Source of the DNA: Streptomyces sp. MMBL 11-1
GTDB taxonomy: Bacteria > Actinomycetota > Actinomycetes > Streptomycetales > Streptomycetaceae
Direction of reading: 5' to 3'
Assembly (NCBI RefSeq): GCF_028622875.1
Contig: NZ_CP117709.1
Location: 1,860,001-1,924,000 of the forward strand
Length of the DNA stretch: 64,000 nt
Every line of letters starts with the position of its first letter. Position 1 is the stretch's first letter. A program made the position numbers and the translations under genes. The notes under the pieces are model-generated. The model was given only the letters and a program-made list of their open reading frames with translations, did not search any database and was not told where the DNA came from. This document shows positions 48,504 through 57,978 of this stretch, one piece after another.

Positions 48504-49709
48504 TGTTGTCGCCGGTTCGCGGGGCGAGGTGCGGGGGCCGCCTGCCACCACGCGGGATGCCGGGGAGGGGTCCCGGTCCAGGTAGCCCGCTGTCGCCGCC
48601 ACCGCCAGGCCGATCACGGCCAGCACCGCGCCGACCAGGGCCGGGGACGTCCAGCCCCAGCCCGCCGCGATCGCCACGCCGCCCAGCCAGGCGCCGCCCG
48701 CGTTGGCCAGGTTGAACGCGGAGTGGTTGGAGGCGGAAGCCAGCGTCGGGGCGTCCTTCGCCTTGTTCATCACGAGCATCTGGAGCGGGGTCGTGGTCAT
48801 GAAGCCGACTCCGCCCAGCAGCACCACCATCACCAGGGCCGCCCACGGGACGTGCACCGTGAACGGGAACACCACCAGGATCACCGCGAGCGCGCCGAGC
48901 GATCCGTACAGGGTCGGGCGCAGCGCCCGGTCCGTGAGGGGGCCCGCGGCGAGGGCGCCCAGGGTCATCCCGATGCCGAAGAGGGCCAGGACCAGGGTGA
49001 CGGAGGATTCGCCGAAGCCCATCGCCTTCGTGGTCATGGCCGAGAGGTACGAGTACACCGCGAAGACCCCGGCGAAGCCGAAGACGGCGGTGAGCAGGCC
49101 GAGGATCACCTGACGGTTGCCGAGGGCCCGCAGCTCGCGGCGGACGTCCTGGTGCGCCTCGACGGGGATGTGGGGCACCAGACGTGTGAGGGCCGCCATG
49201 GCCGCGAGGCCGATCGCCGCGACCACGAGGAAGGTGGCCCTCCAGCCGAGGTGCTGGCCGAGCAGCGTGGCGGCGGGGACGCCGACGATGTTGGCGACGG
49301 TCAGGCCGAGGAACATCGTCGCGACGGCCCGCGCCTGGCGGCCCTCGGAGACCAGCCGGGCGGCGACGACCGCGCCGACGCCGAAGAACGCGCCGTGCGG
49401 GAGGCCTGCGAGGAAGCGGCCCGCGATGAGCCAGCCGAAGTCCGGGGCGAGCGCGGATGCGAGGTTGCCGACGGTGAACAGCGCCATCAGGAGCAGGAGC
49501 ATCCGCTTGCGCGGGACCCGCGAGCCGAGCCCGGTGAGCAGGGGCGCGCCCAGGACGACGCCGATCGCGTACGCCGACACGAGGTATCCGGCGGTGGGCA
49601 CGGACGTGCCCAGGTCGTCCGCCACATTGGGGAGCAGCCCCATCATGACGAACTCCGTCGTGCCTATGCCGAAGGCGCTCACGGCCAGGGCGAGGAGAGC
49701 CAGGGGCAT
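48486..49709 (-). CDS. MFS drug exporter, DHA1 (AraJ/Cml-like)
   Basis: The 407-residue protein has 12 predicted transmembrane segments, beginning MPLALLALAVSAFGIGTTEF, a signature of the AraJ/chloramphenicol-exporter branch, with GLGSRVPRKRMLLLLMALF as the loop 2-3 motif and GRFLAGLPHGAFFG in helix 4. It probably exports a small hydrophobic compound by proton antiport. The ATG at 49709 is chosen because helix 1 starts there; the extra 36 residues upstream are Arg/Pro-rich. The C-terminal 30 residues are disordered and end in repeat-derived codons. Confidence 0.9.
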   Translation of the reverse strand: MPLALLALAVSAFGIGTTEFVMMGLLPNVADDLGTSVPTAGYLVSAYAIGVVLGAPLLTGLGSRVPRKRMLLLLMALFTVGNLASALAPDFGWLIAGRFLAGLPHGAFFGVGAVVAARLVSEGRQARAVATMFLGLTVANIVGVPAATLLGQHLGWRATFLVVAAIGLAAMAALTRLVPHIPVEAHQDVRRELRALGNRQVILGLLTAVFGFAGVFAVYSYLSAMTTKAMGFGESSVTLVLALFGIGMTLGALAAGPLTDRALRPTLYGSLGALAVILVVFPFTVHVPWAALVMVVLLGGVGFMTTTPLQMLVMNKAKDAPTLASASNHSAFNLANAGGAWLGGVAIAAGWGWTSPALVGAVLAVIGLAVAATAGYLDRDPSPASRVVAGGPRTSPREPATTSPSGD

Positions 49710-49968
49710 GGGGAAGGGGCCTTTCAGGGAGGGCGGGGGCCTGCGGGACGCGCGGCGGGGGAACAGCGGGAAGCCGTTGCCGGGGCACGCCGGGTGCCGT
49801 GCCGGACAACGGCTCACGCCATATGTAAGTTACCGGAACAAATTCTCGCAGAGGTTTATGCCGGGCCGCCTACCGGCAGGTGAACGGCTCGTTGCGCCGG
49901 GCCTGCGGGACCTGCCGGGCCTACCGGGGCTGCGGGGCCTGTTGAGCCTGCCAGGCCTGTCGCATACG
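49710..49968. other. Intergenic region with CCTG-type short repeats and GTAAGTTAC palindrome
   Basis: About 259 bases separate the MFS start from the EEP-family stop. At 49825-49833 GTAAGTTAC lies in an AT-richer patch that probably holds the MFS promoter and could be an operator. At about 49897-49966 imperfect repeats of CCTGCCGGG/GGCCTG type follow one another. No gene is evident. Confidence 0.5.
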
Positions 49969-50994
49969 TCACAGCTCCACGCGGGCCGCGATCGGGAGGT
50001 GGTCGCTGTCGGTCGCCGCGAGGGTCCAGGAGGCCAAGGGCTCGACACCCTTGACCATGATCTGGTCGATCCGGGCCATCGGGAACGAGGCGGGCCAGCT
50101 GAAGCCGAAGCCGTCGCCCGCCGCGCCCTGGGTGGAGCGCATCTGCGCGGTGACCGCGTTCAGCGAGCGGTCGTTCATCGTGCCGTTCAGGTCGCCGAGC
50201 AGGACGACGCGCTCCACCCGTTCGTCGGCGATGGCCTCGCCGAGCGCGTCGGCGCTGTTGTCGCGCTGGTTGGCGGTGAACCCGGCGTGCAGCTTCACGC
50301 GGACGGACGGCAGGTGGGCCACGTACACCGCGACCTCGCCCTGCGGGGTCCTGACCGTCGAGCGCATCGCGCGGGTCCAGCCCATCTTGATGTCGACGGG
50401 CTTGGTGTCGGCCAGCGGGTACTTGCTCCACAGCCCCACGGTGCCCTGGACGGAGTGGTACGGGTAGCGGTCGGCCAGCGACTTCTCGTACGTGGAGACC
50501 TGCCTGCCCGGGAGTTCCTGGAGGGCCACGACGTCCGCCCCGGAACCGGCGACCTGCTGGGCGGTGCCGTCGGGGTCGGGGTTGCCCGCGTTGACGTTGT
50601 GGGTGGCGACGGTGAGGTCGCCGCCGCCGCCGGACTTGTCGGTGAGCAGGCCCCCGAAGACGTTGAGCCAGACCACGACAGGCAGCAGCAGCGCGACCAG
50701 GGCGGTCGCGGAGCGCCGCACCAGGCCCAGGACCAGCAGCACCGGGATGAACAGCGCGGCCCACGGCAGGAACGTCTCGATGAGGCTGCCGAGGTTGCCG
50801 AGCCGGTTGGGGATCTGCGCGTGGACGACCATCAGCAGGGTCAGCAGCACCGAGCAGAGGGCCAGCACGATTCCGCGCCGCCAGATGCCCCGGTCGGATT
50901 TCAGCCTGGCCCACAGGCCCCGGAAGCGGGATCCGCCGACCTCCGGCTGCTCCGCGCTGCCGTTGTCCGTGTCCGCTCCGTACGCCTGCACCAT
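49969..50994 (-). CDS. Membrane-anchored endonuclease/exonuclease/phosphatase family protein
   Basis: The 341-residue protein has about three transmembrane segments in residues 40-120, then an extracytoplasmic EEP domain: VATHNVNAGNPD, VVALQELPG (metal Glu), YVAHLPSVR, VVLLGDLNGT and DSDHLPIAARVEL at the C-terminus. The fold hydrolyses phosphodiesters of nucleic acids, lipids or inositol phosphates; the exact substrate cannot be told. ATG 50994 follows GAGGA. Confidence 0.9.
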   Translation of the reverse strand: MVQAYGADTDNGSAEQPEVGGSRFRGLWARLKSDRGIWRRGIVLALCSVLLTLLMVVHAQIPNRLGNLGSLIETFLPWAALFIPVLLVLGLVRRSATALVALLLPVVVWLNVFGGLLTDKSGGGGDLTVATHNVNAGNPDPDGTAQQVAGSGADVVALQELPGRQVSTYEKSLADRYPYHSVQGTVGLWSKYPLADTKPVDIKMGWTRAMRSTVRTPQGEVAVYVAHLPSVRVKLHAGFTANQRDNSADALGEAIADERVERVVLLGDLNGTMNDRSLNAVTAQMRSTQGAAGDGFGFSWPASFPMARIDQIMVKGVEPLASWTLAATDSDHLPIAARVEL

Positions 50995-51488
50995 CGCGCT
51001 GTCCTCACTGCCTTGCCCTGCACATCGCCGCGCCCTCGACCCTAGGCGACTCGACCCTAGGCGATGAGTGGCGCCTTTCCGCCCGTCGGCCCACAGACCC
51101 GCCCGACGTCCCACGACCGTACGGAGTGCCCGTACGCGAACCAGGACGCCGGAGGCGGGAGGACGGGTTCCGGTGCGGGTCCGGCCCGGGGGCCTTGTGA
51201 CAGAACGATCACACTCGTACGGGGGCGAGCCCTCCCGGCGGAGCGGCGATCACGCGGTCCACGGCGTTCTCGGTGTTCTTGGGGTTCTCGGTGTTCTTGG
51301 GGTTCTTGGGGTTCTTGGGGTTCTTGGGGAGCGGCGCGCAGGGGAGGTGCACCGCGCGGACAGCCGTACGGACAGGCGTGCGAACAGGCGTGCGGGCCCA
51401 CTTCCCGAGCGGCGGGGCGGGATGCCACCATGGAAGGGATCCGGGGACGCCGTCAGGGCGCCTCGAGATGACGAAGGAGCCACCGGCC
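50995..51488. other. Intergenic region upstream of panB with 9-bp microsatellite
   Basis: About 490 bases without a convincing gene. It contains a 9-bp tandem repeat at 51267-51329. Open frames through it (all frames are open) reflect the repeat and GC bias. The panB promoter must lie here, but no clear -10 was identified. Confidence 0.5.
51267..51329 (+). repeat. 9-bp tandem repeat, seven units (TTCTTGGGG)
   Basis: Units start at 51267, 51276, 51285, 51294, 51303, 51312 and 51321. Units 1 and 3 read TTCTCGGTG; the others read TTCTTGGGG exactly. A 63-bp array of this purity points to recent slippage. Confidence 0.9.
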
Positions 51489-52409
51489 ATGTCGCTTCAG
51501 GCTGCACAGAATCCGTCCTCCCCCAAGGAGGCCTCCGCCTCCCCCGCAGGCGCGTCTTCCCCGGCAGGCGCGTCCGCCGACAGCGGCAAAGCGCTGTACG
51601 GAGGGAAGTCGACCCGCCGCATCACTGTCCACGACATCGCCGCCGCCACGGAGCGCGGCGAGAAGTGGCCGATGCTCACCGCCTACGACGCGATGACCGC
51701 GTCCGTCTTCGACGAGGCCGGCATCCCGGTCATGCTCGTCGGGGACTCCATGGGCAACTGCCACCTCGGCTACGAGACCACCGTGCCGGTGACGATGGAC
51801 GAGATCGCCATGCTGTCCGCCGCCGTCGTCCGGGGCACCAAGCGCGCCCTCGTCGTCGCCGACCTGCCCTTCGGCTCGTACCAGGAGGGCCCCGTCCAGG
51901 CCTTGCGCAACGCCACCCGGCTGGTCAAGGAGTCGGGCGTCGGCGCGGTCAAGCTGGAGGGCGGCGAGCGGTCCCACGAGCAGATCCGGCTGCTGGTCGA
52001 GGCCGGCATCCCGGTCATGGGCCACATCGGCCTGACCCCGCAGTCCGTCAACGCGATGGGCTACCGGGTCCAGGGGCGCGGCGAGGAGGCCGCCCAGCAG
52101 CTGCTGCGCGACGCCAAGGCCGTGCAGGACGCGGGCGCGTTCGCCGTCGTGCTGGAGCTGGTGCCCGCCGAGCTGGCCGCCGAGGTCACCCGTACGCTGC
52201 ACATCCCGACCGTCGGCATCGGCGCCGGTTCCGCGACCGACGCCCAGGTGCTCGTCTACACGGACATGGTCGGGCTGACCGGTGGCAAGGTGCCGCGCTT
52301 CACCAAGCAGTACGCGAACCTGCGTCAGGTGCTCGGCGACGCGGCGAAGGAGTTCGCGGACGAGGTCGTCGGCGGCACGTTCCCGGCGCCGGAGCACACC
52401 TTCCACTGA
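51489..52409 (+). CDS. panB: 3-methyl-2-oxobutanoate hydroxymethyltransferase PanB
   Basis: The 306-residue enzyme makes ketopantoate from alpha-ketoisovalerate and methylene-THF in pantothenate synthesis. Conserved segments are [63 protein letters not shown] and [20 protein letters not shown]. The N-terminal 35 residues are an Ala/Ser/Pro-rich extension usual for Streptomyces. ATG 51489 has AAGGAG ten bases upstream; an ATG seven codons earlier is possible. Confidence 0.95.
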   Translation: MSLQAAQNPSSPKEASASPAGASSPAGASADSGKALYGGKSTRRITVHDIAAATERGEKWPMLTAYDAMTASVFDEAGIPVMLVGDSMGNCHLGYETTVPVTMDEIAMLSAAVVRGTKRALVVADLPFGSYQEGPVQALRNATRLVKESGVGAVKLEGGERSHEQIRLLVEAGIPVMGHIGLTPQSVNAMGYRVQGRGEEAAQQLLRDAKAVQDAGAFAVVLELVPAELAAEVTRTLHIPTVGIGAGSATDAQVLVYTDMVGLTGGKVPRFTKQYANLRQVLGDAAKEFADEVVGGTFPAPEHTFH

Positions 52410-52491
52410 CGCGCGCACCGCCCCACGGGCCGTTCGACGCGCCGTCCGACGCGTCTTCGTCCCGCGCCCACCAGCCATTTCCCGCACCACC

Positions 52492-52526
52492 GACAGCCCG
52501 CCGACATCCCCCATCGGCGGGCTGTC
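52492..52526 (+). terminator. panB terminator stem-loop
   Basis: Perfect 13-bp arms (GACAGCCCGCCGA / TCGGCGGGCTGTC) enclose a nine-base loop, about 80 bases after the panB stop. Confidence 0.85.
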
Positions 52527-52615
52527 GCCCGTCCGGCGTCCGGTTCCGGGCCGTGTCGGCGGCCTGCCAGTGATCTGTCGGCGGTCTGTCGGTGGGTGCT
52601 GGTTTGCTGGTGGCC

Positions 52616-53629
52616 ATGGAACGAATCGACAAGAACCCCAGCAGCGGCCGGAACGCGGTCGAGGTGCGGGGGCTGGTCAAGCACTACGGCGAGACCAAAG
52701 CACTGGACGGCGTGGACCTCGACGTCCGCGAAGGCACCGTCCTCGGTGTGCTCGGCCCCAACGGCGCGGGCAAGACCACTCTCGTACGCTGCCTGTCCAC
52801 CCTGATCACCCCCGACTCCGGCCACGCGGTCGTCGCGGGCTTCGACGTGGTGAGGCAGCCCCGGCAGCTGCGCCGCACCATCGGCCTCACCGGGCAGTAC
52901 GCCTCGGTCGACGAGAAGCTCTCCGGCTGGGAGAACCTCTACATGATCGGGCGGCTGCTCGATCTGCCCCGCAAGCGGGCCCGGGCCCGCGCCGACGAGC
53001 TGCTGGAGCGGTTCTCGCTCACCGAGGCCGCCAAGCGGGCCTGCATGGAGTACTCCGGCGGAATGCGCCGCCGGCTCGACCTGGCCGCCTCCATGATCGG
53101 CAGCCCCTCCGTCCTCTACCTGGACGAGCCGACGACGGGTCTCGACCCCCGTACCCGTAACGAGGTCTGGGAGGAGGTTCAGCGGATGGTCGCCGAGGGC
53201 GCGACCGTCCTGCTGACCACCCAGTACATGGAGGAGGCGGAGCAGCTCGCCAAGGAGCTGACCGTGATCGACCGCGGGAAGATCATCGCCCGGGGCGGGG
53301 TCGACGAGCTGAAGGCGAAGGTCGGCGGACGCACTCTCCAGATCCGGCCCTCGGACCCGGCGGAGCTGGCCGCGATGGCGCGGGCGGTCCGGGAGGCGGG
53401 CCTCGACGGCGTCGCCGGCGCGCAGGCGGTGCCGGACGAGGGCCTGCTGTACGTACCGATCCTCAGCGACGAGCAGCTGACCGCCGTCATCGGGCTGCTG
53501 GGCGTCAGGGGCTTCTCCCTCGCCCATGTCTCCACCGCTCTGCCCAGCCTCGACGAGGTGTTCCTCGCGATCACCGGCGACAAGGCCACGCCCCTCTCCG
53601 ACCAGGCTCCCCAGGAGGTCGCCGCATGA
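52616..53629 (+). CDS. ABC transporter ATP-binding protein, DrrA-like
   Basis: The 337-residue ATPase has Walker A GPNGAGKTT (about 50), signature YSGGMRRRLDLA, Walker B VLYLDEPTTGLDP and a C-terminal DUF4162-type domain, the layout of antibiotic-resistance exporters such as DrrA. It ends in an ATGA overlap with its permease. ATG 52616 starts the usual N-terminus; no strong ribosome site is seen. Substrate unknown. Confidence 0.93.
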   Translation: MERIDKNPSSGRNAVEVRGLVKHYGETKALDGVDLDVREGTVLGVLGPNGAGKTTLVRCLSTLITPDSGHAVVAGFDVVRQPRQLRRTIGLTGQYASVDEKLSGWENLYMIGRLLDLPRKRARARADELLERFSLTEAAKRACMEYSGGMRRRLDLAASMIGSPSVLYLDEPTTGLDPRTRNEVWEEVQRMVAEGATVLLTTQYMEEAEQLAKELTVIDRGKIIARGGVDELKAKVGGRTLQIRPSDPAELAAMARAVREAGLDGVAGAQAVPDEGLLYVPILSDEQLTAVIGLLGVRGFSLAHVSTALPSLDEVFLAITGDKATPLSDQAPQEVAA

Positions 53630-54486
53630 GCACCACGACACTGACCCCCGCCCCCGCCGGGGCCGCGGACACCACGCCGTCGAAGCCGGCGGTGGCCGAC
53701 GAGGGCCGGATCGGTCTGCGGGCCAACCTGCGACACATCGGGGCGCTGGCGCGGCGCAATCTGCTCCAGATCAAGAAGGACCCCGAGTCGATGTTCGACG
53801 TCCTTCTCATGCCGGTCATCTTCACGCTGCTGTTCGTGTACGTCTTCGGCGGCTCGGTCGGCGGCAGCCTCGGCGGGAACCGGCAGGACTACCTGAACTA
53901 CCTGATTCCCGGGCTGATGGCGATGATGGGCATGAACATCGCGATGGCCGTCGGAACCGGGGTCAACGACGACTTCCGCAAGGGCGTCATGGACCGGTTC
54001 CGGACGATGCCGATAGCCCGCTCCTCGGTGCTGATCGCCAAGATCGTGGTCGAGCTGGGCCGGATGATGGTCGCCATCACCATCCTCCTCGGGATGGGCT
54101 TCGCCCTCGGCATGACCGTGGGCACGTCCGTGGTCGGGCTGCTGGCGGCGGTCGCCCTGTCGGCGGTGTTCGGCGCCGCCATCATGTGGATCTTCATCGT
54201 GCTCGGGCTGGCCATGAAGACGGCCCAGGCGGTCCAGGGCATGGGCATGCTGGTGCTGATGCCCCTGCAGTTCGGGTCCTCCATCTTCGCGCCGCCCGCG
54301 ACCATGCCGGGCTGGCTCCAGGCGTTCACCGACTACAACCCGCTGTCCAATCTGGCGGACGCGGCGCGGGGCCTGATGATGGGCGGCCCGGTCGCGAACT
54401 CCGTCTGGGTGACGCTCGCCTGGGCGGCGGGCATCACGCTGGTGATGGCTCCGCTGGCGGTGTCCAAGTTCCGCAAGAAGGCCTGA
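53626..54486 (+). CDS. ABC-2 type permease, DrrB-like
   Basis: The 286-residue permease has six transmembrane segments and the ABC-2 pattern (NLLQIKKDPESMFDVLLMPV, DFRKGVMDRFRTMPIARSSV, FTDYNPLSNLADAARGLMMG). Together with the preceding ATPase it forms an exporter for a drug or hydrophobic metabolite. It is translationally coupled to the ATPase. Confidence 0.93.
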   Translation: MSTTTLTPAPAGAADTTPSKPAVADEGRIGLRANLRHIGALARRNLLQIKKDPESMFDVLLMPVIFTLLFVYVFGGSVGGSLGGNRQDYLNYLIPGLMAMMGMNIAMAVGTGVNDDFRKGVMDRFRTMPIARSSVLIAKIVVELGRMMVAITILLGMGFALGMTVGTSVVGLLAAVALSAVFGAAIMWIFIVLGLAMKTAQAVQGMGMLVLMPLQFGSSIFAPPATMPGWLQAFTDYNPLSNLADAARGLMMGGPVANSVWVTLAWAAGITLVMAPLAVSKFRKKA

Positions 54487-54502
54487 GCGAGCGCCCTGAG
54501 CA

Positions 54503-54582
54503 GGAATGCCTCAGCGGGAGGGCTTGCGCGCGGAACGCCTGAGCGCGGGCGGCCCGAGCGGGAACGCCTGAGCGCGGAAGCG
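54503..54582 (+). repeat. 29-bp tandem repeat, about three units
   Basis: GGAACGCCTGAGCGCGG-type units begin at 54503, 54532 and 54561, exactly 29 bases apart. A further degenerate piece lies at the stop of the DrrB-like gene. They fill the 96 bases between that gene and the convergent SARP gene. Confidence 0.75.
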
Positions 54583-57500
54583 TTACGACGGAGGGCTGCG
54601 CCGGTACGTCTCCGCCAGGGCGGTGGCCTCATGGAGTGTGAGGCCACCGCCCTCCGCGTACGCCGCCGTGTACGCCGCGTCGTCGATCCACACGCGGACG
54701 GCCCGCTCGGCGTGGGCCAGGTTGCGACGCTCCATCATGCTCGGCACATGCCCCTTCGGCAGGAGAGTCGCCTGGCACGCCAGCAGCCGGGCCGCGTCCT
54801 TCGCCGCTCCGGGGCCGCCGAATCCGGCGAGTGCGTGGGCGATGGCCGTCAGGTGGGCCGACGGCATCTGCGGGGCCACCGCCATCGACAGGGGGTCCCG
54901 GGAGCTGGTCAGCGCGGTCAGCGCGTTCTCCAGGGCGGAGGCGTACGCGCCGTCGAGGTTGTCCAGCCAGGCCAGAACCCCGTGGACGAAGCCGCCGAAG
55001 ATGGCGGCGTCGCGCCCCTTGAAGTCCTCCCGGACGAGCTGCGTCTGGCTGCGGGCCTCGTCCACGCGCCCCTGGAGCCCGAGCACGAACCCCAGGTGCA
55101 TCCGGGCCATCGGCGTCGCCTCGTGGCCCGACTGCCGCCCGTTCTCGGTGACGTCGCGCAGGATGGCCTCGGCCTCCGGGAGACGGTCGATCTCGATGAG
55201 GGCCCCGGCGTACCGGGCACGCAACAGGGCCACCTGGCTCTGGGCGCCGATCCTCTGCGCGTAGTCCACAGCCGCCCCGTAGTCGTTCAGGGCCGCCGTG
55301 AACTCACCCGCCCTCTCGTTCGCCTCGCCCCGCGACGAGAGCGCTTCGGCGGCGCCCCAGTCGTCGCCGAGCCGGGTGTAGATCTCCAGGCTCTCGTCGG
55401 CGTCGGCGCGCGCCTCGGCCACCCGCTCGGGGGTGTTCGACAGGAAGTTGGCGCGGGTGTGGAGTGCGGAGCCGAGCTCCCATTCGTAGCCGAACGTCCG
55501 GGAGGCCCGGACCGTCTCGTCCAGCAGTTCGTACAGCCGGTCCATGTCGCCGCTGAGCAGGATCGCGTACATCCACAGCGATCCGGGCATGCGGCAGGTC
55601 TGCGGCATGCCGGGGCGGTAGGTGTCGGCGATGATCTTCAGGCGCTCCTTGCCTTCGGAGGTCGACCACTCGCTGAACATGAGGTCAACGCTGGCCAGTT
55701 GGATCAGCGACGCCCCGCGCCGCGCCTCGGCGAGCTGTTCGTCGTTCATGGGCGGCGGCCGGTCGGTGGCCCGTTCCAGGAGCGAGGGGGCCCGGACCCC
55801 GGGCGCGGCGAAGGGGTCGGGGCCGAGCGAGGAGGCGGCGGCGGCCCACTGGCGGGCGTCCGCGCGCAGATCGCGCAGCATCCAGTACCAGGACATCGAC
55901 AGCACCATGCACAGCGCTTCGTGCTCGTCCCCGACGGCGACGGCGTGGCGGAGCGCGGTGCGCAGGTTCTCGTATTCGCGCTGGAAGACCGCGTTGGCGT
56001 CCCGCTGTCCGGCGCCACGCACCCGGGGCCCCGTGATACGGGCCAGTTCCCGGTAGTGGACCAGGTGGCGCCGCTCGACGGCGTCCCGCTCGCCCGCCTC
56101 GTCCAGACGGTCGGCGGCGTACTCGCCGACGGTCTCCAGCAGCCGGTAGCGCATCTCGTCGTCGCCGGGCGCGGCGACGACGAGGGACTTGTCGACCAGG
56201 GACCCGAGCAGGGCGGCGACGTCCGGGGAGTCGACGGCGACGCCGTCGGCCGGTGCGGGCAGGGCGCAGACCTCCTCGGCGGCGGCGAGGGAGCAGCCTC
56301 CGGCGAAGACGGAGAGGCGGCGCAGCACGGCGCGTTCGGCGGCGTCGAGCAGGTCCCAGGACCAGTCGACGACGGCGCGCAGGGTCTGCTGGCGGGGCAG
56401 GACGGTCCGGCTGCCGTTGGTGAGGAGGCGGAAGCGGTCGTCGAGCCGGTCGGCGATCTGGCGCGGGGTGAGCATCCGCAGCCGGGCGGCGGCCAGTTCG
56501 ATGGCGAGCGGCAGCCCGTCCAGACGGCGGCAGATCTCGGCGCAGGCGGCAGCGGTCGCCCCGTCCGCGTCGGTGCGGAAGCCGGGGCGGGCCGCCGCCC
56601 CGCGCTCGGCGAGCAGGCGCAGCGCCATCGGGTCCGGCAACGGGTCGACGGGGCGGACGAACTCGCCCGGCACACCGAGGGGTTCGCGGCTGGTGGCGAG
56701 GACGGTGAGCTGCGGGCAGTGGGTCAGCAGCCGGTCGGCGAGGGCGGCGGCCGCCCCGATGACGTGCTCGCAGTTGTCCAGGAGGAGCAGCATCCGGCGC
56801 GGGGCGCAGTGCTCGGTGAGGCGTACGAGGGGGTCGGCGGCGGTGCGGTCGGTGGCCCGCAGCTCCTCGGCCCCCGCCCCGCGCAGCACGGCCTCGCGGG
56901 CGCCGAGCGCGGACAGGACGGCTTCGGGCACGCTGTCCGGGTCGTCGACCGGTGCCAGTTCGGCGAGCCAGACGCCGTCGGGCCAGCTCTCGGCGGCGGC
57001 CTCCGCGGTCTCCTGGGAGAGCCGGGTCTTGCCCGCGCCGCCGGGGCCGAGCAGGGTGACGAGCCGGCTCCGGGCGAGGTCGTCGCGGAGCGCTGCGATG
57101 TCGTTGTCGCGGCCGACGAAGCTGGTGAGCCGGGCCCGGAGGTTCCCGGGCGGTATCGGGGGCGCGGTCGGCGTCGCCTGGGAAAGGGCCGCGCCCACGG
57201 CGGGCTGGGCGCCCGGGGCGGGGCGGAGCGCGAACCCCGGCACGGGCGGCGCGGCGGGTTCCTGGTGGAGCAGTTCGGTGTGCAGGGCGCGCAGGGCCGG
57301 GCCCGGGGCGGTGCCGAGGCGGTCGTCGAGCAGGGTCCGGACCTCCTCGTACGCGGCGAGCGCCTCGGCGGGGCGTCCGGCGTCCCGCAGGGCCGTGATG
57401 CGCAGGACCTGGAGCGGTTCGTCGAGCGGGTGGGCGTCGCAGAGCACGGCCAGCTCCGGGAGTGCCTCGCCCGCTCTCCCAAGGGCGAGGAGGGCGCCGA

Positions 57501-57978
57501 GCCGGGTGCACCGCGCGTCGAGCCTGCGGGCCTCCCAGCGGGACGCCGTCGCCGCGCGGTCGGGCAGATCGGCGAGGGCGGGCCCGTGCCACAGGGCGAG
57601 GGCCTCCCCCAGGAGGACGAGGGCGTGCGGCGCGTCGCCGCCCTCCAGGGCCCGGCTCCCCTCCCCCGCGAGGCGTTCGAAGCGGTGCAGGTCCACGGCG
57701 TCCGGCGGGGCGGCGAGCCGGTAGCCGCCCGCCACGGACTCGACGGCGCCCCGGCCCAGCGCCCGGCGCGCCCTCCCGACCAGGGCCTGGAGGGCGCCGG
57801 CCGCGTCGGCGGGCGGGTCGCCGACCCACACCTCGTCGACGAGGACTCCGGCCGGGACGGTCCGGCCGGGACGCAGCGCGAGCACAGTGAGCAGGGCGCG
57901 CAGCCGCGCCCCGCCGAGGGGGACGGCCGTGCCGTCGTCGCGGAGTGCCCGGGTGGTGCCGAGAATGCAGTAGCGCAC
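54583..57978 (-). CDS. SARP/AfsR-family regulator with NB-ARC and TPR domains (1131 aa)
   Basis: The N-terminus is an OmpR-type winged helix (VPLGGARLRALLTVLALRPG, VPAGVLVDEVWVGDPP; about 1-90). Then come a bacterial transcriptional activation domain (about 95-240), an NB-ARC ATPase (TSFVGRDNDIAALR, LGPGGAGKTRLS at about 310, LLLLDNCEHVIG, TSREPLGVPGE) and a long TPR region. This is the AfsR layout of large actinobacterial SARPs, which activate secondary-metabolite or development genes in response to ATP and phosphorylation signals. No biosynthetic cluster adjoins it; the DrrAB-type exporter converges on it and might be a target. Confidence 0.92.
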   Translation of the reverse strand: MRYCILGTTRALRDDGTAVPLGGARLRALLTVLALRPGRTVPAGVLVDEVWVGDPPADAAGALQALVGRARRALGRGAVESVAGGYRLAAPPDAVDLHRFERLAGEGSRALEGGDAPHALVLLGEALALWHGPALADLPDRAATASRWEARRLDARCTRLGALLALGRAGEALPELAVLCDAHPLDEPLQVLRITALRDAGRPAEALAAYEEVRTLLDDRLGTAPGPALRALHTELLHQEPAAPPVPGFALRPAPGAQPAVGAALSQATPTAPPIPPGNLRARLTSFVGRDNDIAALRDDLARSRLVTLLGPGGAGKTRLSQETAEAAAESWPDGVWLAELAPVDDPDSVPEAVLSALGAREAVLRGAGAEELRATDRTAADPLVRLTEHCAPRRMLLLLDNCEHVIGAAAALADRLLTHCPQLTVLATSREPLGVPGEFVRPVDPLPDPMALRLLAERGAAARPGFRTDADGATAAACAEICRRLDGLPLAIELAAARLRMLTPRQIADRLDDRFRLLTNGSRTVLPRQQTLRAVVDWSWDLLDAAERAVLRRLSVFAGGCSLAAAEEVCALPAPADGVAVDSPDVAALLGSLVDKSLVVAAPGDDEMRYRLLETVGEYAADRLDEAGERDAVERRHLVHYRELARITGPRVRGAGQRDANAVFQREYENLRTALRHAVAVGDEHEALCMVLSMSWYWMLRDLRADARQWAAAASSLGPDPFAAPGVRAPSLLERATDRPPPMNDEQLAEARRGASLIQLASVDLMFSEWSTSEGKERLKIIADTYRPGMPQTCRMPGSLWMYAILLSGDMDRLYELLDETVRASRTFGYEWELGSALHTRANFLSNTPERVAEARADADESLEIYTRLGDDWGAAEALSSRGEANERAGEFTAALNDYGAAVDYAQRIGAQSQVALLRARYAGALIEIDRLPEAEAILRDVTENGRQSGHEATPMARMHLGFVLGLQGRVDEARSQTQLVREDFKGRDAAIFGGFVHGVLAWLDNLDGAYASALENALTALTSSRDPLSMAVAPQMPSAHLTAIAHALAGFGGPGAAKDAARLLACQATLLPKGHVPSMMERRNLAHAERAVRVWIDDAAYTAAYAEGGGLTLHEATALAETYRRSPPS

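Noticed and set aside
51209..51490. Proteins encoded by the 9-bp repeat (PKN repeats on the minus strand, FLG repeats on the plus strand)
   Set aside because: A 9-bp repeat keeps every frame open. There is no ribosome site or homology, and the array is upstream of panB.
52616..57978. Antibiotic biosynthetic cluster around the SARP and DrrAB-like genes
   Set aside because: No polyketide synthase, NRPS, terpene synthase or tailoring enzymes occur nearby; the neighbours are housekeeping genes.
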